From NCBI RefSeq assembly GCF_003600835.1, contig NZ_NQYC01000001.1, positions 2,064,001-2,128,000 of the forward strand: a DNA stretch of 64,000 bases, given 5' to 3'. The notes beneath the pieces were generated by a model. The model did not search any database and had not been told where the DNA came from. It saw nothing but the letters and a program-made list of their open reading frames with translations. Below are positions 8,739-16,894 of the stretch, piece after piece. How positions within the stretch are numbered: the stretch's first letter is position 1; each line of letters starts with the position of its first letter. The stretch is from Bacillus sp. PK3_68. Its GTDB lineage: Bacteria; Bacillota; Bacilli; Bacillales; Domibacillaceae. The position numbers and the translations under genes were made by a program.

Positions 8739-9365
8739 CTACCGGCTAATATACTTTTGTATCAGGGAAGCTGTGCGTTGGAAATATGTTTCCTCATGCG
8801 GGACAAAGTCTGCTTTGCTAATCATCCGCCTAAAGGGAATCTGTTCATTGTCTACTCCGATCAAAAAGCCTTCCCCCAACATGTTAAGTTCTTCTCCTTG
8901 GCAAAATCTTAAAAAGACAGATAAGTCTACAGAAACGATGCCAGATACCTCTTCTTTTTGCAGCGAATAGTCTTCGATAGGCTTCAAGCTTTCATATAAA
9001 AAAACATGACACCATTCGTTATCTAAAAAATCTCCCATGTGTAGACGATCTGGTACGGTGCCAAGTAAAATAAGGTCGTTAAAAGAAACGTCCAGCCCTA
9101 GTTCTTCTTGAACTTCGCGCACACCATCCTGCACCGTCTCATGTGCAAGCAAATGTCCAGCTGCTGTAATATCCAATAGTCCAGGAAAATCCTTTTTTAT
9201 TTCACTGCGAACTTGTAAATGAATCGTATAACTGTTTTCTTTTTTGCTAATGACCCAGCAGTGAAACGTTTCATGCCAGTGGCCTTTTTTATGCACGTCA
9301 TCTCTTGAGGCAATGCCTATTTCCTTTCGCTTCTCATCTACCACTCTAATCATTTCTGTTTCCAT
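8739..9365 (-). CDS. Nudix hydrolase
   Basis: A Nudix-fold hydrolase that probably cleaves a nucleoside diphosphate-X substrate; the substrate is unknown. The Nudix box reads GHLLAHETVQDGVREVQEEL followed by GL. It has the G, E, RE and EE residues but, by my count, one residue fewer between E and RE than the canonical G-x5-E-x7-RE pattern. The N-terminal EMIRVVDEKRKEIGIASRDDVHKKGHWHETFHCWV resembles IPP-isomerase-like Nudix proteins. I use the ATG at 9365 (METEM) with AGGTGA upstream. An upstream in-frame start at 9419 would overlap ywbE by about 50 bases. Confidence 0.88.
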   Translation of the reverse strand: METEMIRVVDEKRKEIGIASRDDVHKKGHWHETFHCWVISKKENSYTIHLQVRSEIKKDFPGLLDITAAGHLLAHETVQDGVREVQEELGLDVSFNDLILLGTVPDRLHMGDFLDNEWCHVFLYESLKPIEDYSLQKEEVSGIVSVDLSVFLRFCQGEELNMLGEGFLIGVDNEQIPFRRMISKADFVPHEETYFQRTASLIQKYISR

Positions 9366-9369
9366 ATGT

Positions 9370-9570
9370 TCATTCACCTGGATGGATGTGCTGTACGCGC
9401 CCGACTTGGCCATCTTCAAGCCTCACCTTTATTCCATGCGGGTGTGAACTAGAGTTTGTTAAAATATCTTTTACAATGCCGGTTGTTCTTTTTCCTGTTC
9501 GCTGGTCCTGCTTTAATACAATATCTACCTTTAACCCCGGCTGAATATCTTTGCGGTTTTTTCCACTCAT
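9370..9570 (-). CDS. ywbE: YwbE family small protein
   Basis: A 66-residue basic protein (GKNRKDIQPGLKVDIVLKQD, RTGKRTTGIVKDILTNSSSH, PHGIKVRLEDGQVGRVQ) matching the YwbE family. The function is not established; the small beta-rich, basic fold suggests nucleic-acid binding. It ends 4 bases before the Nudix start, so the two are likely co-transcribed. Confidence 0.9.
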   Translation of the reverse strand: MSGKNRKDIQPGLKVDIVLKQDQRTGKRTTGIVKDILTNSSSHPHGIKVRLEDGQVGRVQHIHPGE

Positions 9571-9683
9571 TGAGATAAAACCCCTTTCACGTGATTGTCA
9601 TATCCCTTAACTATAAACGATGGATGCAGTTCTTTCTAATGAAATATCAGCTTTTCTCTTACTAAGTTCCCCTATGCTACTTT

Positions 9684-9723
9684 TTGACTAGAAAAGAATA
9701 TTATCATATAATAATTATTATAA
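9684..9723 (+). promoter_or_regulatory. Sigma-A promoter with PerR-like box for the peroxidase gene
   Basis: TTGACT (9684-9689), a 17-base spacer and TATAAT (9707-9712) form a near-ideal sigma-A promoter. Overlapping its -10 is TAATAATTATTATAA (9709-9723), which differs from the PerR box TTATAATNATTATAA at one defined position. A repressor bound there would block transcription, so peroxide-inducible expression is inferred. Fur and Zur boxes are related and cannot be excluded. Confidence 0.7.
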
Positions 9724-9747
9724 ATTGAGAATCAAAGGGATAATAGT

Positions 9748-10296
9748 ATGGGTATACACCAGTTCACTGCCAAGCAAAAAAGCGGAAAGGAAATCGATTT
9801 AAAAGACTATGCAGGCAAAGTTTTACTCATTGTTAATACGGCCAGCAAATGTACCTTCACTCCGCAGTTTGAAGATTTACAAAAGCTATATGTACGATAT
9901 AGAGAAGCCGGTTTGGAAATCCTCGGTTTTCCATGCAATCAATTTGGTGAGCAAGAGCCTGGCAGCAATGAGGAAGCAGCAGAATTTTGCCAGTTAAATT
10001 ACGGTGTAACTTTTCCAGTCTTCTCAAAAGTAGAAGTAAATGGAGAGCAGGCGGACCCGCTGTTTCAATATTTAAGAGAAGCAGCTCCATTTCGTGGCTT
10101 TGATGATGCCAATGTGAATGAAAAGCTTTTGAAAATGATGATTGCTGACCGGAATCCCGAATGGTTAGTAGGAGATGCTATTAAATGGAACTTTACAAAA
10201 TTTCTCGTTGATGCCAACGGTACTGTTATCAAGCGCTTTGAACCTTCTGATGACTTTTCTTCGATAGAAAAAGAAGTTGAAAGTTTGTTAGCTTAA
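9748..10296 (+). CDS. Glutathione-peroxidase-family thiol peroxidase
   Basis: A 182-residue protein of the GPx/BsaA family, which reduces peroxides; in Bacillaceae the reductant is probably thioredoxin or bacillithiol rather than glutathione. Conserved motifs are NTASKCTFTPQFEDLQKLY with the peroxidatic Cys, LGFPCNQFGEQEPGS, and the Trp-Asn pair in IKWNFTKFLVD. The residue after the catalytic Cys is Thr, where Gly is common. The length is about 20 residues above the usual 160, with an insert near ADRNPEWLVGDA. It is monocistronic, with its own promoter and terminator. Confidence 0.95.
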   Translation: MGIHQFTAKQKSGKEIDLKDYAGKVLLIVNTASKCTFTPQFEDLQKLYVRYREAGLEILGFPCNQFGEQEPGSNEEAAEFCQLNYGVTFPVFSKVEVNGEQADPLFQYLREAAPFRGFDDANVNEKLLKMMIADRNPEWLVGDAIKWNFTKFLVDANGTVIKRFEPSDDFSSIEKEVESLLA

Positions 10297-10300
10297 TAAA

Positions 10301-10347
10301 AAAGAACCGTGCACAAAGCTCTCACGCTTGCCCTTGCACGGTTCTTT
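10301..10347. terminator. Terminator after the peroxidase gene
   Basis: AAAGAACCGTGCA / TGCACGGTTCTTT stem followed by TTTATT. It may also serve the convergent nucleotidase gene. Confidence 0.85.
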
Positions 10348-10405
10348 TTATTAAACGCGTTAAATCACTGTTTTTAACAGAGAGTTATTCATGTGTAGAA
10401 GTGAA

Positions 10406-12946
10406 TCATTTTTTATATTGATCTAAAGAATAAATCACTTTAGCTGCCTCAGCTCTACTAGCTGATTTTTTCGGTTGGAACGAATTGTTTTTATAGCCCG
10501 ATATGAACTCCAACTCCGTCGCTATAGCAATTTCATCGGCAAAGCCTTTATGAATGTTCTTCTTGTCTTTAAATGAGACTGGCTTGGAGGCAGAGAATTT
10601 TTCCCCTGTTTTTACTTCCAAGGCTTTTACAGTCATGACCGCCATCTGTTCTCTCGTGATCGGCTGATGAGGGGCAAAACGATCTTTGCTTACACCGGAA
10701 ACGATGCCTGCTTCATACACAGCAGCGACGTCTTTTGCCATAGAAGCCGGCACATCTTTAAATGGAGAAGCATTTTTCGCTTTTAAATTTAATGCCCGGG
10801 CTAAAAAAGCCGCATACTCTCCTCTTTTTACGCTTGCTTGCGGAGCGAAGGTTTTGTCGTTTTTCCCAAGAATGATTCCCTTCTCTGCTAATACATGAAT
10901 ATATTCATAAGCCCAATGATCTTTTGGAACATCCTTAAATACAAGCGGTTCTTCTCCCGGCTGCGTCGCTTTTGCGTTCATATTAATAGAGTATTGAGCA
11001 AACCCGCTATCAAGCTGTTGGATAAATGCAAATTTATCAGATCCATCGATGAATTTTTTGGCATTTGGCGAGCTTTCAAATGTTACTTTAGCGTTTTGTG
11101 AAAGCGGAGCAAATGACCAGTTGCCGTCAGCTGATGGATTAATTTCTTTTTCTTCCATAATGTAATCAATTAGAATGCTTCTGCTTTCATCTGGTGTCGC
11201 AACAGCGATATTTTTTCCGTCAAGGCCAGGGAAGTTACCGCCGCCGCCAGCACGGTAATTGTTTGTAGCGACAAGGAATTTTTGTTTTGGATCAATTGGC
11301 TTGCCGTTGAACCGCAGATTTTTAATGCGGTTAGCATCTGAGTTAACAACTTTGCCGTCCTTTCCATATTTTGCAGGCTGGGCAACATCCACTTGATAGG
11401 TGACACCATCGAGCGTATCGAAGTTATAAGTTGGAAAATCTTTATTGATCAGTTCTTGTGCTTCTCCTTTGGACGGATCAATCTGGTTAAATTGTCCAGC
11501 TGACATTTCCAGCCATTCTTTCACTTGGGAGCCATCAACCATTACCGCACTTAATGTATTAGGGTACAGATACAGGTCAGATACATTTTTAATAGCAATA
11601 TCCCCGGCCGGAATATCTGTATAATAGTTCGCTCCCATGCGTGCGCCTGCTTTAAACGGTGCAGCAGCCGATAAAACTGGAATGTTTTCATATTCAGTGC
11701 CTTTAATATACTTTTCTACATACCATTTTTGAGCATTGGCAACAATTTGAACAGACGGATCATCTTGTACAAGAGCAAAATAACTATTAATCGGTGCTGT
11801 TGTTTTGCCGACTGCACTCCGTATCCAGTCAAGTGTATCCTCATGATCGTCCTTTACAGCATTAACAATGTCTTTATCAGAATCTACTGCTGCTTGGCCA
11901 TCAGCATTTGTGATTCCCCTTGTTTCCGCTTTAGCATCCGCAACTTTCCATTTGCCATCTTCTTTCCGTAACTGAAGATCAACTACCCCAAGGTGGCTGC
12001 CCCAGAATCCCGGCATTACCGCCGCTACGCCATTGACGGTTCCTTTTTCAATATCAGCTCCAGGAAGATCTTTATATTGGCTGCTTGGGAACACGCCGTG
12101 AGAGTGGCCAAAGAGAACGGCATCAATTCCCTCTACTTTCGTTAAATCATAAGTCGCGTTTTCCTTCATCGCTCCTTCTTCCATTGTACCAAGTCCTGAA
12201 TGGGGGATAGCAACGATCACATCTGCTCCTTTTTCTTTCATTTCAGGGACAAATTTTTTCGCAGATTCTATAATATCTTTAGCAATTACTTTGCCTTCAA
12301 GATTAGCCTTGTCCCAGTTCATAATTTGCGGCGGCACAAAGCCAATAACGCCTACCTTGATCGTATGTTCTTCACCATCTTCATCCATCACTTTTTTATC
12401 GAGTAATAGATAAGGAGTGAAGTAATTCTTATCGTTGTCCGGATTATTATCCTTGTCATCTATGTACACATTTGCATTTACATAAGGGAAATCGGAGCCC
12501 TTTAATGACGTACCCAAGAAATCAAGTCCATAGTTGAATTCATGGTTGCCAATATTACCAGCATCATAGTCTAACAGATTCATCGCTTTATATACCGGAT
12601 GAGTATCGCCTTCTTTTAACCCCTTAATTCTGGCAATATAATCACCAAGCGGATTTCCTTGAATTAAATCTCCATTATCGAACAGCATGGAGTTTTTGCT
12701 TTCTGTCCGCGCCTTTTTAATGAGGGAAGCTGTGCGGGCTAGGCCGTAATCATTCACTTCCTTGTCCTGATAGTAATCGTAGTTCATGACATTTACATGG
12801 ATGTCTGTCGTTTCAAGCAACCGTAATTTAACAATGTCCTCATTCAATACATTGGCATAAGTTGGTTTTTCCATGCTCGCTGGCAAAACAAGCCCAAACA
12901 CAAGAGCTGCTGTCACTGCTGTCTTTTTCGCTTTGTTGATTCCCAT
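10406..12946 (-). CDS. SLH-anchored 2',3'-cyclic-nucleotide phosphodiesterase / 3'-nucleotidase
   Basis: An 846-residue surface enzyme that should degrade extracellular nucleotides to nucleosides and phosphate. It has a signal peptide (TAALVFGLVLPASMEKPTYA), a calcineurin-like metallophosphoesterase domain (about 40-330: ETTDIHVNVMNYDYY, FDNGDLIQGNPLGDY, GNHEFNYG, PHSGLG, GHSHG), a 5'-nucleotidase C-terminal domain (about 370-620, YRAGGGGNFPG) and three S-layer-homology repeats (about 665-846, e.g. FKDVPKDHWAYEYIHVLAEK). The SLH repeats should tether it to pyruvylated wall polymer. It resembles CpdB/YfkN-type enzymes. It stands alone between two convergent or divergent genes. Confidence 0.93.
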   Translation of the reverse strand: MGINKAKKTAVTAALVFGLVLPASMEKPTYANVLNEDIVKLRLLETTDIHVNVMNYDYYQDKEVNDYGLARTASLIKKARTESKNSMLFDNGDLIQGNPLGDYIARIKGLKEGDTHPVYKAMNLLDYDAGNIGNHEFNYGLDFLGTSLKGSDFPYVNANVYIDDKDNNPDNDKNYFTPYLLLDKKVMDEDGEEHTIKVGVIGFVPPQIMNWDKANLEGKVIAKDIIESAKKFVPEMKEKGADVIVAIPHSGLGTMEEGAMKENATYDLTKVEGIDAVLFGHSHGVFPSSQYKDLPGADIEKGTVNGVAAVMPGFWGSHLGVVDLQLRKEDGKWKVADAKAETRGITNADGQAAVDSDKDIVNAVKDDHEDTLDWIRSAVGKTTAPINSYFALVQDDPSVQIVANAQKWYVEKYIKGTEYENIPVLSAAAPFKAGARMGANYYTDIPAGDIAIKNVSDLYLYPNTLSAVMVDGSQVKEWLEMSAGQFNQIDPSKGEAQELINKDFPTYNFDTLDGVTYQVDVAQPAKYGKDGKVVNSDANRIKNLRFNGKPIDPKQKFLVATNNYRAGGGGNFPGLDGKNIAVATPDESRSILIDYIMEEKEINPSADGNWSFAPLSQNAKVTFESSPNAKKFIDGSDKFAFIQQLDSGFAQYSINMNAKATQPGEEPLVFKDVPKDHWAYEYIHVLAEKGIILGKNDKTFAPQASVKRGEYAAFLARALNLKAKNASPFKDVPASMAKDVAAVYEAGIVSGVSKDRFAPHQPITREQMAVMTVKALEVKTGEKFSASKPVSFKDKKNIHKGFADEIAIATELEFISGYKNNSFQPKKSASRAEAAKVIYSLDQYKK

Positions 12947-13076
12947 ACATGTTCCCTCCCTGAATAAATTATTCCCTTTTTTTGATCATAGCATATAAAA
13001 TGTAAATATTTTTATACTTATGTAAACATTATGATAATTTCAGTTAAATTTTTACTTATGCTGTTCGTGTCCCTCA

Positions 13077-13178
13077 GCCATACTCATTTATCACAAGCTA
13101 GTAAAAGAAGGACAGCAGATTGTCACAGAGCATAAAGAATTGAAAGCGTTATCAAAAATGACCGCCATTAAACGGTAA
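13077..13178 (+). pseudogene. Possible 3' relic of a lost gene
   Basis: The 614-base gap 12947-13560 has no intact gene. One open stretch reads AILIYHKLVKEGQQIV..HKELKALSKMTAIKR and stops at 13176-13178. It has no start and no upstream continuation. The protein-like, lysine-rich ending suggests a gene remnant, but it may be chance. The rest of the gap shows nothing I can support apart from the promoter space for the thioesterase gene. Confidence 0.2.
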
Positions 13179-13560
13179 GAACAATGGAAACAAACGCCAT
13201 AGTGATCCATCTGGACGAATGTGCTAAGGAAAAGTGAAATACACAGTTTTAGCCCTTCCCTTTTGGAATAGCATATAAAACAAACAGTGTCTGTCTCAAA
13301 GATACTTTGCCCCTCCGTTTCTTGGTGACTCTCAGCCTCATCCACTTTCCTTCTTCTTAAACAATGAATAGATATTCATTTATTTTATCACCCGTCCATA
13401 CTTTTGTCATTATTAATTTTACCCACCCTTCCCTCTTTATTATCTGGCAATTGACCTTTCCTGCAGACGATGCATGCTGGCTGTTTCGCGGATTTTCCTA
13501 TGGTACTATGAAAACATCATCAGAATTTTTCTGCTTCTTAGAAAGGAGAAGGTGTAGCTT

Positions 13561-14052
13561 ATGGATAAGCAGTGGGTCATTCTCAAAGATCACGTACAGG
13601 ATGAGTGGCTGGACTACAATGGACATATGAACGATGCTGAATATGCGCGTGTTTTCAGCTGGGCAGGATTTAACTGGATGAAGGAGGTGGGCTTTAATGA
13701 CGCATTTCGTCGGAAACACCAATATACAATTTTTACACTGGAAAGCCATATTTGCTACTTGGCGGAGATGAAACCAAATGAAGCATTCGAAGTTTCTCTT
13801 CAGGTACTTGATTACGATAAAAAGCGAGTTCATTTCTTTTTTCAATTATTCGGCAGCAATGGAAAGCGGGCAGCAACATGCGAGCAAATACTCATGGGCA
13901 TGGATCAAAAACAACGCCGGCCGGCCCCGTTTCCACATGAGCTGTTTGAAAAAATCAAGCATCTGGCTGAACAGCAAGCCGGACTGCCCAGACCAAAAGA
14001 AGTTGGACAAACCATTGGTATCCGCAGGAAAGATAAACAAAAAGATCATTAA
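13561..14052 (+). CDS. Hotdog-fold acyl-CoA thioesterase
   Basis: A 163-residue hotdog thioesterase. The signature DEWLDYNGHMNDAEYARVFSWA contains the Asp/Asn-Gly-His-Met active-site loop of 4-hydroxybenzoyl-CoA-type thioesterases. The later HQYTIFTLESHICYL and KRVHFFFQLF strands complete the fold. The closest remembered relatives are thioesterases of carnitine/betaine catabolism (betainyl-CoA type), but no carnitine genes are adjacent, so the substrate is open. The RBS is AAAGGAGAAGG. It converges on the APC permease across a shared terminator. Confidence 0.85.
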   Translation: MDKQWVILKDHVQDEWLDYNGHMNDAEYARVFSWAGFNWMKEVGFNDAFRRKHQYTIFTLESHICYLAEMKPNEAFEVSLQVLDYDKKRVHFFFQLFGSNGKRAATCEQILMGMDQKQRRPAPFPHELFEKIKHLAEQQAGLPRPKEVGQTIGIRRKDKQKDH

Positions 14053-14060
14053 AGTAATTA

Positions 14061-14108
14061 AAGGCCAATTTCCATATGCCAATTGGATTGGCAGCGGAAA
14101 TTGGCCTT
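14061..14108. terminator. Bidirectional terminator
   Basis: AAGGCCAATTTCC / GGAAATTGGCCTT stem between convergent genes. Confidence 0.8.
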
Positions 14109-14116
14109 TGCCTTGT

Positions 14117-15610
14117 TTAAGGCGCTATCTTCTCATCTGGATCAGCCGATGCCCGATGATTAAATCCATCAGCCAAGTGGCTGTGCTCGCCAAGAATGTA
14201 ATAATCAAGCTCTTTCTTCGGAATTTGTTTGTACGACTTCCCATACACTGTGTAAAACAGAACCCCTATAGCCAGCCAAATGAGTAAAGCTATCCAGGAT
14301 GGTCCTCCCATAAATGCTGGCGATCCCGGAACAGCAAGTAAGATAACGAAAGAGAGACTGCTAATAACGCCGAGTAAACTGCATAATTTTTTTCCTGGTG
14401 AAACAGCTCCCTCGATAACAGATTCGTCTCCGGACCATTTGAAAAACTTATAAGCCGCAAAACAAGTATAAAAATAGGCAACTGCTACACCAATAGAAGC
14501 CATATCAACGATCCAAAGCAGTACCTGTCTGCCAAACCACGGGGCAACTAAACAGATAATCATCGTAAAAATGATACCAGCATAAGGCGTTCTATAGGTT
14601 GGATGAAGCTTTCCGAATACATCAGGCAATATTTTCGCACGGGCCATGGCAAACAGCAAACGGCTTGCCGATACATAAAAGCCGTTTAAACCCGTAAAGA
14701 TGCCCATGCAGATTGCAATCGCTAAAACAATTAAACCGATATTGCCAAACGCCCCGGCAACCACGTCTCCTGTCCCCCAGATCGACTGCTTGGCAACCAA
14801 ATCCTGCCATGGCATGCCAACAGCAGTGAAAAGAATATTGGTTACGTAAATGAGCGTAGCAAAAACAAGAGCCCACACAATCAACGAAAACGCTTTTTTA
14901 GCAGGAAAATCAAACTCTTCCGCTGATTGCGGTACGTTGTCAAAACCAACGAAGGCGAAAGGAGCAATGGCTACAATTGTCAGGATAGCCGATAAAGCTG
15001 GAATTTCCGGGTTAAATGCCGGCTGCAAATGAGATAAAGATGAGTCAGGATGCGTAAACATGCCGATTCCCAATGCAGCTACTCCTAACACGAGAATGAC
15101 ACAAAAGATAAACTGCAGCCGGCCAGAAAAAGAGGCACCGCGGATATTGAGCCAGGCAAACACACACAAAGCAATCGTTGCGATCAACACTTCAGTAAAA
15201 TAAACATCCCAGCCAGCAATACTATACATCTGCCCTTTCATCGCTACTTTAGGAATCGTAAATTTAAATAAAAGTGCCATAGCAGACGCATTCAAAGCGA
15301 CAATACTCATATAACCGAGCACTAAAAACCAGCCGCAAATGTAGGCATTCGTCCTTCCAAAACCAAGATACGCGTAAGCAAATTCTCCCCCTGAAACTGG
15401 AAAATGCCTAATTAGAAACCCGTAACTGACTGCAATTAAAATCATGAGAAGCCCGCCAATCCCAAATCCGATGGCTGCCCCGATTGGCCCTGGCTTTGCC
15501 ATCCAGTCTGCCGGAAGGACAAAGCTTCCCCAGCCGATTGCTGATCCTAGGGCAATCGCCCAAACCCAGTGTGGTTTCAGCGTCTTGTCCAGCTGCGTTC
15601 TTTCTTCCAT
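14117..15610 (-). CDS. APC-superfamily amino-acid permease
   Basis: A permease of about 497 residues with about 12 hydrophobic segments. The N-terminal helix motif HWVWAIALGSAIGWGSFVLP is the substrate-binding unwound helix 1 (GSAIG) of APC transporters. VSGGEFAYAYLGFGRTNAYI and the PFAFVGFDNVPQSAEEF segment are also typical. The substrate is unknown. The start is taken at 15610 (MEERTQ) because GGAGGT lies 8 bases upstream; a start 18 bases earlier would overlap the RBS. The 507 bases upstream to 16117 show AT-rich sequence and no gene or motif I recognise. Confidence 0.9.
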   Translation of the reverse strand: MEERTQLDKTLKPHWVWAIALGSAIGWGSFVLPADWMAKPGPIGAAIGFGIGGLLMILIAVSYGFLIRHFPVSGGEFAYAYLGFGRTNAYICGWFLVLGYMSIVALNASAMALLFKFTIPKVAMKGQMYSIAGWDVYFTEVLIATIALCVFAWLNIRGASFSGRLQFIFCVILVLGVAALGIGMFTHPDSSLSHLQPAFNPEIPALSAILTIVAIAPFAFVGFDNVPQSAEEFDFPAKKAFSLIVWALVFATLIYVTNILFTAVGMPWQDLVAKQSIWGTGDVVAGAFGNIGLIVLAIAICMGIFTGLNGFYVSASRLLFAMARAKILPDVFGKLHPTYRTPYAGIIFTMIICLVAPWFGRQVLLWIVDMASIGVAVAYFYTCFAAYKFFKWSGDESVIEGAVSPGKKLCSLLGVISSLSFVILLAVPGSPAFMGGPSWIALLIWLAIGVLFYTVYGKSYKQIPKKELDYYILGEHSHLADGFNHRASADPDEKIAP

Positions 15611-16117
15611 GCAAAAAACCTCCTTCATTTATAGTAATTAAGCTCGTAGAGAGGTTTAACCAGAAAAAACATAACCATCCCTCAGAGCATAACCCTCAAA
15701 ATAAATTAAATATTCTGTTTATTTATTACGTATTTATTCAGGATCGGCACAGTGATAGTATTTGTGAAAGGAAGCAATGCGGGGTAACTTGAAGTGAAGA
15801 CTTGTTCTTATCCCTACTATATTATAGAGTTTTACAACTAACGATTTAACATTTTAATAAGCGTTATGAGATACTTTAATAAGTGACGAGCTCCACCTTT
15901 CGATAGTTGTCATCCTCTCCTGCTTTTCGCTCTTATAGAGTCGACTTATAGTTATAATAATGAATATATTCATTATTATTTATTTTAGTCATTCACTGTA
16001 AGCTACTTTATAAAAGCTTTCTTTACTTCTTTTAGGCGGCGCCCACTTTACAGATAAATCACTCTTTTATTTATCCTTTTCTTATAGAAAATTGTTTTAA
16101 GATGGCCAGCTAGCTTT

Positions 16118-16672
16118 TCAAGCCCTTTTATCTTGAAGGCACTTTAACGTTTGTACGCTTGAATGTAAGAGTGACTCTGCGCTAAATGTTACTGCTCTCT
16201 CCGTACAAAATGTTAAAAATTCTTTATAGCTGACATAAATAGCCTCCAACAGCTTTTCTGTGTCGATAACGGATGATTGAATGAATTCTTTATTATTTTC
16301 CATAGTGACTTTCTCTATCTCAAAAAAATACCCCTTCTCTTCTTTTACTAAATAAAGTTTAGTAGGATTATCTAATAATTCAATAGGATATTTTTTCTCA
16401 CTAGCTCTGTCTAACACAATGTAGGAGAGGTCGGCCCATGTTTCTAATAATTCTCCGGTCCACTCCTTTTCAGATACAATGACCTGATCATCATCTATAA
16501 TTTTTATATATCCTGATAAATAATCTCCCTCCTCATGATTTAGTAATTTTTGTGCAGCCAGTTCTGCTGAAGGATGGGAAATCGCTACAAAGTTCTTTTT
16601 CTGATCGGTCAAAAAACCTAATTCTGGAACAAAATTAGTGATATACGTTATTATTTTAATTTTTTTATTCAT
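16118..16672 (-). CDS. Hypothetical cytosolic protein
   Basis: A 184-residue protein I do not recognise. It has no signal peptide or membrane segment. The composition is acidic, with alternating beta-like (YLSGYIKIIDDDQVIVSEKE, KLYLVKEEKGYFFEIEKVTM) and helical stretches (LLEAIYVSYKEFLTFCTERA). The RBS AGAGGGATAGG supports the start. It stands alone in AT-rich sequence between the APC permease and the aldehyde dehydrogenase. It could be an immunity- or phage-defence-type orphan, but nothing in the sequence shows this. Confidence 0.65.
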   Translation of the reverse strand: MNKKIKIITYITNFVPELGFLTDQKKNFVAISHPSAELAAQKLLNHEEGDYLSGYIKIIDDDQVIVSEKEWTGELLETWADLSYIVLDRASEKKYPIELLDNPTKLYLVKEEKGYFFEIEKVTMENNKEFIQSSVIDTEKLLEAIYVSYKEFLTFCTERAVTFSAESLLHSSVQTLKCLQDKRA

Positions 16673-16838
16673 CCTATCCCTCTTTTATTCATAACTTATC
16701 TGTTCTTGTTCATATTTAACACTATTCCTATACGTTGAACAGCTGTCGCTTTTTTTATCTTTTCATGTTCATACAGCTGTGTTTAGTCCTTTTCCTATCT
16801 TCTTATTAGCAACAACTAAAAATAGTGGCAGTTAAAAA

Positions 16839-16884
16839 AACTGCGCCTCAATAGTCGTACACAACGACCAATTAAGACGCAGTT
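16839..16884 (-). terminator. Terminator of the aldehyde dehydrogenase gene
   Basis: Long hairpin with AACTGCGTCT pairing to AGGCGCAGTT through an imperfect lower stem and an inner GGTCG/CGACT part. On the minus strand it is followed by TTTTTT. Confidence 0.8.
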
Positions 16885-16894
16885 CTGTTGTTTA

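Noticed and set aside
13364-13630. Frames on both strands in the gap before the thioesterase gene.
   Set aside because: They overlap the thioesterase promoter and start and have no RBS or family pattern.
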